A DNA stretch of 64,000 nt from CAYRGS01 sp964423875 (GCA_964423875.1 CAYRGS010000003.1:32218-96217), one strand, 5' to 3'. Counted from the first letter of the stretch, positions 47,427 to 56,719 are shown. Program-made: numbers and translations. Notes: a model not told the origin generated them from the sequence alone.

Positions 47427-48332
47427 TTGTTGTTGAGAGCAAAAGAAGGCGTCGCGCCGGACGAGCCGGGGGGGGGGGCGGCCGAAGTTTTCCCGCGGCC
47501 CGCGCGGGCGCCGGCCGATCCGGAACGCCATCCCGCGTCCGTCCCGAACCGGACGGCCGGCGCCGGCGGGGCCTCTTCCCGGGTGCGCGACTACGCGGCC
47601 CCCGCCCTTCTCCTCCTGTTCTTTCTGGTTCTCTGGCAGGCGGCGGTCGCCGTATTCGCCCTCCCCCACTACATCCTCCCTTCTCCAATCCGGGTCTTTC
47701 AGACCCTCGGCCAATCCTGGGACATCCTCCTGCTTCATGCCGGCCGGACGCTCGTCGAAGTCCTCGCGGGCTTCGGGGCGGCCCTGGCGGTGGGCTTTGG
47801 CCTGGCCGTCGGGATCACCTATTCACGGGCCCTCCGAAGGGCCCTGTATCCCCTGGTGATCGCCTCACAGACCATACCGGTCATCGCCATCGCACCGCTT
47901 CTCATCGTCTGGTTCGGCTACGATATGATGCCCAAAGTGGTGATGACGGCCCTCATCGCGTTCTTCCCGGTGGTGGTCAACACGGTGGACGGCCTCGAGG
48001 CCACCGACCCGGACCTGTTGGACCTAATGCGGCTGCTTCAGGCCGACTGGTGGCAAACCTTCCGGAAGGCGCGCTTTCCGGCGGCGCTGCCGTTCATCTT
48101 CTCCGGGCTGAAGATCGCGGCGGCGGTCAGTGTCATCGGGGCCGTCATCGGCGAGTGGGTCGGGGCGGACCGAGGGCTCGGCTTTCTGATGATCCGGGCC
48201 AACGCCCAGCTTCGAACGGACCTGATCTTCGCCTCCATCGTGATCCTCTCGGCCATGGGCATCCTGCTCTTCCTCGCCGTGTGCGCGCTGGAACGGATCA
48301 GCATGCCCTGGGAAAGAGGAAATGAAGGCTGA
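47427..48332 (+). CDS. thiX: ABC transporter permease, thiamine-precursor type (ThiX/SsuC-like)
   Basis: 301 residues. A 50-residue hydrophilic lead with an 11-G run (47468-47478) is followed by a first helix (APALLLLFFLVLWQAAVAV) and five more. The cytoplasmic EAA loop reads DLMRLLQADWWQTFRKARFP then AALPFIFSGLKIA, which docks the ATPase. Starts available are three consecutive TTG codons from 47427, right after the hairpin that hides GGGAG. In HMP/formylamino-pyrimidine systems this permease works with a ThiY-type binding protein and a ThiZ ATPase; no ATPase gene is in this locus. Confidence 0.85.
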   Translation: MLLRAKEGVAPDEPGGGAAEVFPRPARAPADPERHPASVPNRTAGAGGASSRVRDYAAPALLLLFFLVLWQAAVAVFALPHYILPSPIRVFQTLGQSWDILLLHAGRTLVEVLAGFGAALAVGFGLAVGITYSRALRRALYPLVIASQTIPVIAIAPLLIVWFGYDMMPKVVMTALIAFFPVVVNTVDGLEATDPDLLDLMRLLQADWWQTFRKARFPAALPFIFSGLKIAAAVSVIGAVIGEWVGADRGLGFLMIRANAQLRTDLIFASIVILSAMGILLFLAVCALERISMPWERGNEG

Positions 48333-48391
48333 GCCGGCGGCGGCCTTCGACTTCCCTTCAACGTCCTACAACGAAAGAGGAGACTTCCGAG

Positions 48392-49393
48392 ATGCGAATT
48401 CGGCATATGCTGCGGCGGTCGTTCCCCCTGACGGTCCTGGCCCTGCTGGGAGTGGTTTTTCTCCTCCCGGGCCTCGGTCCCGGGGCGGTCTCGGCCGAGG
48501 AACGGGTGAACTTTCGGCTGGATTGGACCCCGTGGTCGCTTCACACCTTCCTGTTCGCGGCGCAGGAGAAGGGGTATTTCAAGCAAGAGAACCTCAAGGT
48601 CCGCCTCTACGTTCCTGCCCACCCTGAGGACACCCTGAAGCTGGTCGGCGTCGGGAAGGACCAATTCGGCCTGAGCTACCAGACCGACACCATCATCGGC
48701 CGCTCGGAAGGCCTCCCCGTCTTATCGGTGGCCGCCGTCGTGCAGCACCCCCTGAACGTCATCCTGACGATGAAGGACTCCGGGATCACGCACCCCCGGC
48801 AGCTCAAGGGCAAGAAGATCGGCTCGCCCATGATCCCGTCCGACGACGCCTTTCTCAAGACAATCGCCCGGGTGAACGGCATGACAGTGAAGGATTTCCG
48901 CGTCGTCAACGTCGGGTTCAGCCTGGTGCCCCCGCTCCTGAGAGGCAGCGTGGACGCCGTCATCGGGACTTATTGGGTGTGGGAGAAGGTCCAAATCGAG
49001 CTGGAGGGAAAGGCGGTGAACGTCATCCGCCTCACCGACCACGGCGTCCCCGACTTTTACGAATCGGTCCTGATCACCAGCGACGGAATCGTCCGGAAGA
49101 ACCCGGCCCTCATCCGCCGCTTCCTCCGGGCGTCCGGCCGGGGCTGGAAGTTCGTCATGGACCAGCCCGAGGAGGCCCTCCAAATCCTGTTGAAGAAGAA
49201 CAAAGACCTCCGCCCCGAGCTGGCCCGCCGGGCCATTCAGCTCCTCATCCCTCTGGTGCGCGATGGCGTCCCCAAAGTGGGCTGGCAGACGGAGGCCAAG
49301 TGGCGCGAGTTGCGGGATTACATGCTGAACAGTAAGCTGATCCGCAGGAGCGTCCACGTGAAGTCCCTGTTCACCACGTCCTTCCTGCCGTAA
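48392..49393 (+). CDS. thiY: ABC transporter substrate-binding protein, NMT1/ThiY-like
   Basis: 333 residues. A Sec signal peptide ends near residue 35 (PGAVSA-EE). FRLDWTPWSLHTFLFAAQEK then GYFKQENL is the typical pyrimidine-precursor binding-protein opening ('LDW.P...H.....A...GY'), and LTMKDSGITHPRQLKGKKIG the hinge. It should capture hydroxymethylpyrimidine or a related thiamine precursor in the periplasm and hand it to the permease. GGAGAC precedes ATG 48392. Under the same TPP riboswitch. Confidence 0.85.
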   Translation: MRIRHMLRRSFPLTVLALLGVVFLLPGLGPGAVSAEERVNFRLDWTPWSLHTFLFAAQEKGYFKQENLKVRLYVPAHPEDTLKLVGVGKDQFGLSYQTDTIIGRSEGLPVLSVAAVVQHPLNVILTMKDSGITHPRQLKGKKIGSPMIPSDDAFLKTIARVNGMTVKDFRVVNVGFSLVPPLLRGSVDAVIGTYWVWEKVQIELEGKAVNVIRLTDHGVPDFYESVLITSDGIVRKNPALIRRFLRASGRGWKFVMDQPEEALQILLKKNKDLRPELARRAIQLLIPLVRDGVPKVGWQTEAKWRELRDYMLNSKLIRRSVHVKSLFTTSFLP

Positions 49394-49430
49394 CGCGCGG
49401 GGGGGCCGGCAGCGAGACGGGAGAACCGGC

Positions 49431-50588
49431 ATGAGCGCCCCCCCCGAAGATGCGCCCGCGTCCCTGACGCCGGGTTCGGCCACGCCGGAGGGCACAGCCG
49501 CCTACCGCGACCGGTTCGCCGAGGCGACCGCCGAAGGGCACTACCAGCTTTACCAGGACCTCTGGGTCTCGACCATCGGCATCGGCACCTATCTGGGAGA
49601 GGAGGATAAGCCCACCGACGACCTCTACCGCCGGGCCGTGGCCCAGTGCCTGGACCTGGGCTGTAACGTCATCGACACGGCGGCGAACTACCGTTGCCGG
49701 CGAAGCGAGCGGTCCGTCGGCGAGGGGCTGCGGGACGCGCTCAACCGGGGGAAGACCCGCCGGGAGGAGGTGGTCGTCACGACCAAGGGCGGCTTCATCC
49801 CCTTCGACAGCGCGCAGCCGAAGGACCGGGATGAATTCATCGGCTACATCGTCAACACCTTTCTCAAACCCGGTATCATGCAGAAAGAAGACATCGTGGC
49901 CGGCTGCCACTGCATGACCCCCGGCTATCTCCAGCACCAACTGGACGCCAGCCGCGCCAACCTGGGGCTGGAGCGCCTGGACGTCTACTACGTCCACAAT
50001 CCGGAAACGCAGCTTCAGGAGGTCGACCGTCAGGAGTTCCTTTCCCGCGTGCGCGCGGCGTTCGAGACCCTGGAGAAAAACGTCGGGGACGGGAAGATCC
50101 GGTACTACGGAACCGCCACCTGGTCGGGGTACCGCCTCAAGCCCGAGGAGCGGGAATACCTCTCTCTGGCCGATCTCGTGGGAGCCGCGAAGGACGTGGC
50201 CGGAGAGGACCACCACTTCCGGGCCATCCAGCTTCCGCTCAACCTGGCGATGCCCGAGGCCATCGCCCTAGCCAACCAGCCGGTGGACGGCGAGATGACC
50301 TCGCTCGTCAACGCCGCGGGCCATTTCGGCATCTCCCTGATGGCCAGCGCGTCCATCTTCCAGGGCCAGGTGGCGCAGAACCTGCCGGACTTCGTCAGCG
50401 GGGCGTTTCCCGGGCTGAAGACCGACGCCCAGCGGGCGATCCAGTTCGTGCGCTCGACCCCCGGGATGACGGTGGCCTTGGTGGGGATGCGTCAAACCGC
50501 CCACGTGGATGAAAACATGGCGATCTCGGCGATCCCGCCGGCGCCCATCGAGGACTACGAGAAGGTGTTCAAGCCGGCGGAAGGCTAA
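49431..50588 (+). CDS. Aldo/keto reductase
   Basis: 385 residues. GIGTYLGEEDK, then CNVIDTAANYRCRRSERSVG (Asp and catalytic Tyr), VVVTTKGGF (Lys) and RLDVYYVHNPETQLQE (His) give the AKR tetrad; TPGMTVALVGMRQTAHVDEN near the end binds NADP(H). An insert after the Lys (YIVNTFLKPGIMQKEDIVAG) makes it longer than the usual 320 residues. 37 bases after the binding protein, so possibly on the riboswitch transcript. Codons 3-5 lie in a C8 run. Substrate unknown. Confidence 0.85.
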   Translation: MSAPPEDAPASLTPGSATPEGTAAYRDRFAEATAEGHYQLYQDLWVSTIGIGTYLGEEDKPTDDLYRRAVAQCLDLGCNVIDTAANYRCRRSERSVGEGLRDALNRGKTRREEVVVTTKGGFIPFDSAQPKDRDEFIGYIVNTFLKPGIMQKEDIVAGCHCMTPGYLQHQLDASRANLGLERLDVYYVHNPETQLQEVDRQEFLSRVRAAFETLEKNVGDGKIRYYGTATWSGYRLKPEEREYLSLADLVGAAKDVAGEDHHFRAIQLPLNLAMPEAIALANQPVDGEMTSLVNAAGHFGISLMASASIFQGQVAQNLPDFVSGAFPGLKTDAQRAIQFVRSTPGMTVALVGMRQTAHVDENMAISAIPPAPIEDYEKVFKPAEG

Positions 50589-50689
50589 CTTCTCCGGCGA
50601 GATCGCGCAGAACGCGACGGCCGTCCACGGCCGGCGCAAGCGGCCCCGTTTCCAAAATCCTTTCACCCCGATCAGAAAGCTCCTCGGAA

Positions 50690-51847
50690 ATGGCAACCGG
50701 GAATCGGTGGGGTCTATTGGCGATTGCCTGGTGCGTCGCGCTCAACATTCGCTCCAGTTCGATTGCGGTTTCTCCGCTCCTGCCGTTGATCAAGGCCAAC
50801 CTGGGTCTCTCTTACGCGCAGACGGGTTTCCTCTTCGCCATCCCCACTTTTCTGATGGCGCTCTTCGGCATGCAGGGGGGACGGCTCGCGGACACGATCG
50901 GAATGAAACAGACTATCACCCTGGGCCTAGCGGTCCTTGCGGCGGACAGCGTCCAGCGGGCGACGGCCACGGGTTACATTTCCCTAATGGTTTGGATGGC
51001 GGTCCTGGGCGCCGGGATGGGCATCGCAAGCCCGGGTTTGACCCGGATGGTCAAGGACCGGTTCTCGGACATTGCAGGAACAGCGATGGGGATTAACACC
51101 AGCGGGCTCATCATGGGCGGCACGCTGGCCTCATGGTTGACCGTCCCTTACCTCCTGGAGGCACTCGGATCCTGGCGGGGGACCTTTCTCGTGTGGGGCG
51201 GCGTGGCGTGCATGACTTTGCTGGTATGGGTCATCCGGGCCCCGGCGAGGGCCCCAACGGGCGGCGAAAGTCCCGTCCGGCCCTCCGGGATCTGGAGAGA
51301 CAAAACGGTCTGGAAACTGAACGTCATCTTTCTCGGCCAAGGGCTCATCTTCTACTCGCTGTCCTCATGGCTCCCGACTTACTATCACGAGATGGGCCTG
51401 TCCCTCGAGGGGGGCTCGCTGGTCCTGTCGATCTTCATCATCGCAAGCCTGCCCTCGAGTCTGGCGGTGCCCTACCTGTCGGACCAGTTCGGGGGGAGAA
51501 GGGGCAGCCTCATCGTTTCAACCGTCGTCCTGCTTCCGACGATCGGGGGCCTGACCTTTTTCCCGCTGGCCGCGCCCCGCGCCTACGGCGTTGTGATGGG
51601 TCTTTCCATGGGCAGCATCCTCGCCCTGACCTTCATCTTCCCGCTGGATTACGTGGACCCGGCCAAAGTCGGAAGTGCGGCCGGGGCAAATCTTCTGGTA
51701 GGATATGGAGGGAGTTTTCTGGGGCCGTTTCTGATCGGCCTCATTCACGACCTGACGTCCAGCTTTCTGGCAGGCTGGCTCTTCGTGGCGGCGGTCATCG
51801 TGATGATCATGACAACAGCCTCGACCCTGCCGGCGAGGACCCGATGA
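50690..51847 (+). CDS. MFS transporter (CynX/NarK-like)
   Basis: 385 residues and about 12 membrane helices. GLSYAQTGFLFAIPTFLMALFG with GRLADTIGMKQTITLG holds the MFS loop 2-3 signature (G..aD..G.k), and YLSDQFGGRRGSLIVS the loop 8-9 repeat. Members export or import small anions or drugs; nothing here sets the substrate. 101 bases after the aldo/keto reductase; folC follows after 16 bases. Confidence 0.8.
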   Translation: MATGNRWGLLAIAWCVALNIRSSSIAVSPLLPLIKANLGLSYAQTGFLFAIPTFLMALFGMQGGRLADTIGMKQTITLGLAVLAADSVQRATATGYISLMVWMAVLGAGMGIASPGLTRMVKDRFSDIAGTAMGINTSGLIMGGTLASWLTVPYLLEALGSWRGTFLVWGGVACMTLLVWVIRAPARAPTGGESPVRPSGIWRDKTVWKLNVIFLGQGLIFYSLSSWLPTYYHEMGLSLEGGSLVLSIFIIASLPSSLAVPYLSDQFGGRRGSLIVSTVVLLPTIGGLTFFPLAAPRAYGVVMGLSMGSILALTFIFPLDYVDPAKVGSAAGANLLVGYGGSFLGPFLIGLIHDLTSSFLAGWLFVAAVIVMIMTTASTLPARTR

Positions 51848-51863
51848 CGCGGGGAACAGATAG

Positions 51864-53411
51864 GTGAATGCGGACATGACCGAAATGCGCGACATCGACT
51901 TATCCAAGGGCTGCGTTCACGATTACCACCGCACCGCCCGGTGGCTGGAATCTCTGATCGACCTCCCCATTTACGACCACCGGGATTTTCCGGCGGAGAA
52001 GGGGCAGCCGTTCGTCCTGGGGCTTCGGCGGTTCGTCGAGTTCCTGGACACCCTGGGCATCTCCATCGAGAACGGCAACGGGCCCGAGATCACCCACGTG
52101 GCGGGGACCAGCGGGAAGGGGTCCGTCTCGGCCTTCCTGGCCGCCATCCTCTTCGAAGAGGATAAGACTCGGTCCCGGCCGCGCGGCGTCGGGGCCTTTT
52201 TCTCCCCTCACGTCTCCTCCCTCACCGAGCGCACGTGGTCGGACGGGAAGCTCATCGACCCGGCCGGCCTCGACCGGATCGTCGAGCGCATGAAGCCCCA
52301 CATCCAGCGCGCCTATCTCGAAGGGAAGTACGGCATTCCCTCCTACTTCGAGATCACCCTGGCCCTCGCCCTCCTTCACTTCCGCACCCGGGCGGTCGGG
52401 CGAGTCATCCTGGAAGTCGGCCTCGGCGGCACGTACGACGCCACCAATGTCTTCGCGAAGACCGCGCTTTCCATCATCACGAAGATCGGCCTCGACCACA
52501 CCGACATCCTCGGAAGCACCATCGAGCAGATCGCCGCCGAGAAGGCCGGGATCGTCAAGCCGGGCGGCCTGGTTCTCTCCGGCGTCCAGACACCTCGCGC
52601 CCAAAAGGTCATCCGGGAAGTCTGCGCGGAGCGCAAAGCCCGACTCATCTCGCTGAACGACACGCCCTTGGACGCGGCCGCCGGCCTGCGGGAAGCCCGG
52701 ACGGACGGAAGCGTCTTCGACTTTCTCCCCGACCCGGTGACCAGCCTGACCTCCATCCGGAACCTCGAAATCCGCATGCCGGGGAGTCACCAGGTCCAGA
52801 ACGCCTGCCTGGCCGCCGCCGCCGCCCAGCTTTACGGCGTGGGCGAGGAGGCGATCCGCCGGGGTCTCGCGAAGACCCGCCTCCCCGCCCGGGTCGAGGT
52901 CGTCAGCGACGCCCCAACCGTCGTGCTGGACGGCGCCCACAACCCTGACAAGGCGCGCGCGCTCCGGAACGCCCTCGACCTGACACCCACCTCCGGACGC
53001 CTTTTTGTCTTGGGCGTCCTGGGAGACAAGGACGTGGACGGCCTCTGCGAAGTCCTCCTGCCGGGAAGCGCGGGCGCATTCGTGACCCGTCCGTCGAGAC
53101 CGCCGCGACCCGCCTGCGACCCGAAGCGTCTCGCGGAGGCGGCCTCCCGCTTCTCGCCGGTCCGGGGCGTCTTCCTGGACCCCTTCGACGCCGTGGAAAC
53201 CGCCCTGAACGCGGCGAAGGAGAATGACCTAGTCTGCGTAACAGGGTCCCTCTTTCTGGCCGGCGAGATTCGCGAGCGCTGGCGGCCCCTGAAAGACATC
53301 CTGCGGGAAGGGACGTCTTTTCCGGAGGCGATCAAGGCCGGGAAGACCAAAGCGTCCGGAACCCCTTCAAACGTCGTTGCCGATTCACAGGGCGGCGGCG
53401 CAAGGCGATAA
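51864..53411 (+). CDS. folC: Folylpolyglutamate synthase/dihydrofolate synthase
   Basis: 515 residues, GTG start. HVAGTSGKGSVSAFLAAIL is the Mur-ligase-type P loop, LEVGLGGTYDATNVF and ITKIGLDHTDILG follow in FolC order, and VLDGAHNPDKARAL lies in the C-terminal domain. It adds Glu to dihydropteroate and to folates. Longer than the usual 420-450 residues because of an about 75-residue lead and a C-terminal tail. ATG 51876 is an alternative start. Together with folP and folE2 it forms a folate set. Confidence 0.9.
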   Translation: MNADMTEMRDIDLSKGCVHDYHRTARWLESLIDLPIYDHRDFPAEKGQPFVLGLRRFVEFLDTLGISIENGNGPEITHVAGTSGKGSVSAFLAAILFEEDKTRSRPRGVGAFFSPHVSSLTERTWSDGKLIDPAGLDRIVERMKPHIQRAYLEGKYGIPSYFEITLALALLHFRTRAVGRVILEVGLGGTYDATNVFAKTALSIITKIGLDHTDILGSTIEQIAAEKAGIVKPGGLVLSGVQTPRAQKVIREVCAERKARLISLNDTPLDAAAGLREARTDGSVFDFLPDPVTSLTSIRNLEIRMPGSHQVQNACLAAAAAQLYGVGEEAIRRGLAKTRLPARVEVVSDAPTVVLDGAHNPDKARALRNALDLTPTSGRLFVLGVLGDKDVDGLCEVLLPGSAGAFVTRPSRPPRPACDPKRLAEAASRFSPVRGVFLDPFDAVETALNAAKENDLVCVTGSLFLAGEIRERWRPLKDILREGTSFPEAIKAGKTKASGTPSNVVADSQGGGARR

Positions 53412-53552
53412 ACCGAGTCCCTGAAACGCCGAAACCCCTCCGGATCCGAGAATGAACATGGCGGGCTTCATAGAAAGCGCTCGGCCGGCGGAAGGGCAGC
53501 CCCCCCCCCGGCTCACCTTCGAAAAACGGCGTCCGCCCAGCCCGAAAAAGAA

Positions 53553-54428
53553 ATGATTGCGCCCCACGGCGACGCCGGCCCCATTCTCCACCTCGGTGGA
53601 AAATCCCTGAGTCTCGCCCGCCCCCTGATCATGGGGGTCGTGAACATCACGCCTGACTCCTTTTCGGACGGCGGACGGTTCTTCGAGCCTGCCGCGGCGC
53701 TTCAGCACGCCCGCCGGCTGCTGGACAAGGGGGCGGACATCCTCGACCTCGGCGCGGAATCCGCCCGCCCCGGCTCCGCCCGGATCACCGCGGAAGAAGA
53801 GCTCCGCCGCCTCCTGCCGGTCCTCGAGCCCCTTCTGGAGAAAGAAGGGGGCCGGACCGTCCTGTCCGTGGACACCTCCAGCCCGGAAGTCGCCGAGGCC
53901 GTGCTGCGCCGGGGCGTTCCCCTGATCAACGACGTCCGGGGCCTGCGGGACCCGGACCTTCGAGACGTGATCGGGGGGTTCAAGGCCGCCGCGCTCATCA
54001 TGCACATGCGGGGCGAGCCGGATACCATGCAGGACGACCCCCGGTACGGCGACGTCGTCGGAGAAGTCAAGGCACACCTGGCGCGTCAGGCGAAGCGGGC
54101 CGCCGCCTCGGGGGTCCGCGAGGTGATCATCGACCCGGGGATCGGGTTCGGAAAAACCCTGGCGCACAACCTGGCACTGATCCGGAACCTGTCCGATTTC
54201 CGGGACCTGGGCCATCCAGTCTGCTTGGGCGTGAGCCGGAAGGCATTTATCGGCGAGATCACCGGCGCTCCGGACGCCCGGGACCGTCTGGAAGGGACCA
54301 TCGTCGCCAACGCCTTCGGCCTAGGGGCGGGGGCGGACATCCTCCGCGTGCACGACGTTCAAGCAGCCGTGCGCACGGTAAAGATGGTCGAGGCCCTCCG
54401 GGGACCAGAAGGGAAAATTTCATTTTGA
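53553..54428 (+). CDS. folP: Dihydropteroate synthase
   Basis: 291 residues. LIMGVVNITPDSFSDGGRFF (signature 1, pterin/Asn-Met site), ADILDLGAESARPGSARI (signature 2) and LGVSRKAFIGEITG (Lys of the pterin site). One difference: signature 2 reads GAESARPG where most enzymes have GGEStRPG. Condenses 6-hydroxymethyl-dihydropterin diphosphate with p-aminobenzoate; target of sulfonamides in general. A 10-C run (53500-53509) lies in the 141-base gap before it. Confidence 0.92.
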   Translation: MIAPHGDAGPILHLGGKSLSLARPLIMGVVNITPDSFSDGGRFFEPAAALQHARRLLDKGADILDLGAESARPGSARITAEEELRRLLPVLEPLLEKEGGRTVLSVDTSSPEVAEAVLRRGVPLINDVRGLRDPDLRDVIGGFKAAALIMHMRGEPDTMQDDPRYGDVVGEVKAHLARQAKRAAASGVREVIIDPGIGFGKTLAHNLALIRNLSDFRDLGHPVCLGVSRKAFIGEITGAPDARDRLEGTIVANAFGLGAGADILRVHDVQAAVRTVKMVEALRGPEGKISF

Positions 54429-54775
54429 TTGCGTGAATTCGACCGGCGTTTTAAGTAAAATGAATGACCATGTGTTTCATTGACGGACCCACACGGACTC
54501 CGTAAAGGAGTTTTCCTTCGACCGGACAAATCCAAAAGGAATCCCGCAACGTAGATCATCTGATGCGGCTGTTGGGGTGACACATCCTTTCTCCGCTTCC
54601 GCAGGCATCGGTCAGTGGAATCGGCCGGGGTTCACGGGCCGATTCCCGGACGGGGGGGTCGAGAAGATTTTCAACGGTTGGGAACTTCCGGAGCATCACG
54701 GGGTCTAAGGTTGAAGGAGGGCGAGCGTTCTGCCATCGACCGCACACAGGCGACAGATTGGGTTGGAGAGAAGCC
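54429..54775. other. Leader region between folP and folE2
   Basis: 347 bases without a supported gene. A small hairpin ACTCC-gtaaa-GGAGT followed by TTTCC (54497-54515) could weakly terminate folP. A perfect 8-bp hairpin AATCGGCC/GGCCGATT with a 10-base loop lies near 54618-54644. Known folate or queuosine riboswitch signatures are not recognised. Confidence 0.4.
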
Positions 54776-55735
54776 ATGATCGATGTCCAAAGCCAGCGCG
54801 ACACCCGGAAAGTCCCATTGAAAAAGGTGGGTGTGAAAGACGTCCGCTATCCAATCACGGTCCGTGACAAGGCCAAGGGCGAGCAGCACACGACGGCCAC
54901 CTTCAACATGTACGTGGAGGTCCCCCACCACTTCAAGGGGACCCACATGAGCCGGTTTCTCGAGATCCTCAACAAATTCCGAAACGGCGTGAGCATCGGA
55001 GGATTCCATGACATCCTGAATGCCATGCGGGTCCGCCTGGATGCCGATGCCGCCCACCTTTCCATCGCCTTTGCTTATTTTATCGAGAAAAAGGCCCCGA
55101 TCTCGGGTATTCCCAGCATCATGGATTTCGAGTGCACCTTCTCGGGGACCTCCGGGCCAGGCAAAAAGCGGGACTTCATCCTTGGCGTCACCGTTCCCAT
55201 TACGACCCTGTGTCCCTGCTCGAAGGCCATCAGCGCGTTCGGGGCGCACAACCAACGGGGGCTGATCACCGCCCGGACCCGATTCCAGGACTCGGTCTGG
55301 ATCGAAGACCTGATCGAGCTGATCGAAGTCAAGGCGGGCAACCGCATCTACGCCCTCCTGAAGCGGTCGGATGAGAAGTTCGTCACCGAGGAGGCCTACA
55401 ACAACCCCATGTTCGTCGAGGACGTGGTCCGCGAGGTGTACGGGGCTCTCCATTCGGACCCCAACTTCACGTGGTTCAGTGTGGAGTGCGAGAACTTCGA
55501 GAGCATCCACAACCACCAGGCGTACGCCTACACCGACTTCGAGCGCAAGCCATCGGCCGCGAATAAGACGGCGGCCCGGGCGGCTTCCCCCGCTCTGAAA
55601 GCCAAGAACGGGGGCCTGAAAAAGTCCGCCCCTGCGGTCGCCGCCACCAGGTCCGCCAACGGCCGAGCTGCCGACGGGAAAAAGGCCGACAGCCGAAGCC
55701 CGGCCAAACGCCGGGTTTCGGCCAAGACGAGATAG
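54776..55735 (+). CDS. folE2: GTP cyclohydrolase IB with a long basic Ala/Lys-rich tail
   Basis: 319 residues. KKVGVKDVRYPITVRDK at the start and the catalytic Cys in TTLCPCSKAISAFGAHNQRG identify FolE2 (COG1469), which opens the folate/queuosine pathway from GTP without depending on Zn. The catalytic domain ends near residue 256; the last about 60 residues are Ala, Lys, Ser and Arg (ANKTAARAASPALKAK, DSRSPAKRRVSAKTR), like histone H1-type tails. ATG 54776 has GGAGAG six bases upstream. Stop is followed by panE after 30 bases. Confidence 0.9.
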   Translation: MIDVQSQRDTRKVPLKKVGVKDVRYPITVRDKAKGEQHTTATFNMYVEVPHHFKGTHMSRFLEILNKFRNGVSIGGFHDILNAMRVRLDADAAHLSIAFAYFIEKKAPISGIPSIMDFECTFSGTSGPGKKRDFILGVTVPITTLCPCSKAISAFGAHNQRGLITARTRFQDSVWIEDLIELIEVKAGNRIYALLKRSDEKFVTEEAYNNPMFVEDVVREVYGALHSDPNFTWFSVECENFESIHNHQAYAYTDFERKPSAANKTAARAASPALKAKNGGLKKSAPAVAATRSANGRAADGKKADSRSPAKRRVSAKTR

Positions 55736-55765
55736 CGGGCCTCGGGCCGATTCCGGAACCGGCGA

Positions 55766-56719
55766 TTGAGGGTTCTCATCCAGGGCGCGGGAGCCCTCGG
55801 CTCCCTGCTGGGATATCATCTGGCCGAAGCGGGCCATGAAGTCACCCTCGGCCTCCGGCGTCGACCCGACAGCTGGCCCCGCCAAGGCGGCTCACACGTA
55901 CTTTCCCTTTTCTCCCCGGATTCCAACAAAAGCAAGAGGACTGTCCCCATCCGGCTCGTCTGGCCGGAGCAGAGGGATTCACCCGCCGATCTCCTTCTCC
56001 TGACCACCAAGGCCCAGGACGCCGAAGAGGCCGCCCGCCGGGCCGAACCCCTCCTCCTGCCCGAGGGGGCGGCCGTTTTGCTCTCCAACGGGTTGGGGCT
56101 CGGGCACGCCGTCTCGGCGCGCCTGTCCGGGCGTCTTTTCGTACGGGGTCTCGCATACTGCGGCGCCCTCCTGGAATTCCCCGGCGGCGTCCGGGACACC
56201 GGCGGGGGCCGGATCGTCTTCGGTTTGTGGGAGAATGAGGAGCGGGCGGCGTCGGACGCCGGCGGTCGGATGGAATCGATCCTCCGGACGTTCCGCGAGG
56301 CGGGGATCACCGCGGAGGCCGCACCCCGGCTGGACCGGGCGCTCTGGGAAAAGGCCATGGCCAACCTGGCCATCAACCCCCTGGGCGCCCTCGCGCGCGT
56401 GCGAAACGGCGTCGTCGGGACCGACCCGCACCTCAGCGCCGTCGGAAAGAAAGTCCTCGAAGAGGCCCGCGCCGTGGCGGCGGCGGAAGGCGTGTCCATC
56501 GGGCGGGAGGAGGCGGAAGAAATCTTCCGTTCAACGGCGGCGGCCACGGCCGAAAACGAGAGTTCCATGCTGCGCGACCTCTTGTCGGGAAAACGGACGG
56601 AGATCGACCACCTCAACGGGGCCGTGGCCCGAAGGGCGAAAGAGCGGGGCATGGCCGCCCCGTTGAATTCGGCCCTCGCCGCCTGGGTGCGCTCCTATCA
56701 TCCGGGGGCCCGGCCTTGA
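55766..56719 (+). CDS. panE: 2-dehydropantoate 2-reductase
   Basis: 317 residues, TTG start. LIQGAGALGSLLGYHLAEAG is the NADP loop, LLTTKAQDAEEAARRAEPLL the second strand region, and LWEKAMANLAINPLGALARV has the catalytic Lys and Asn. Reduces ketopantoate to pantoate, the step after PanB (encoded at 15936). The related ApbA name for thiamine-linked pantoate supply is historical. The next gene starts in its stop (ttga). Confidence 0.88.
   Translation: MRVLIQGAGALGSLLGYHLAEAGHEVTLGLRRRPDSWPRQGGSHVLSLFSPDSNKSKRTVPIRLVWPEQRDSPADLLLLTTKAQDAEEAARRAEPLLLPEGAAVLLSNGLGLGHAVSARLSGRLFVRGLAYCGALLEFPGGVRDTGGGRIVFGLWENEERAASDAGGRMESILRTFREAGITAEAAPRLDRALWEKAMANLAINPLGALARVRNGVVGTDPHLSAVGKKVLEEARAVAAAEGVSIGREEAEEIFRSTAAATAENESSMLRDLLSGKRTEIDHLNGAVARRAKERGMAAPLNSALAAWVRSYHPGARP

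Noticed and set aside
53553..53900. Altered dihydropteroate synthase signature (GAESARPG) as a resistance allele
   Set aside because: A natural family variation cannot be told from resistance without comparison; no acquired-gene context such as integron parts.
54429..54775. Folate, preQ1 or cobalamin riboswitch before folE2
   Set aside because: None of the conserved core sequences could be found; only generic hairpins.
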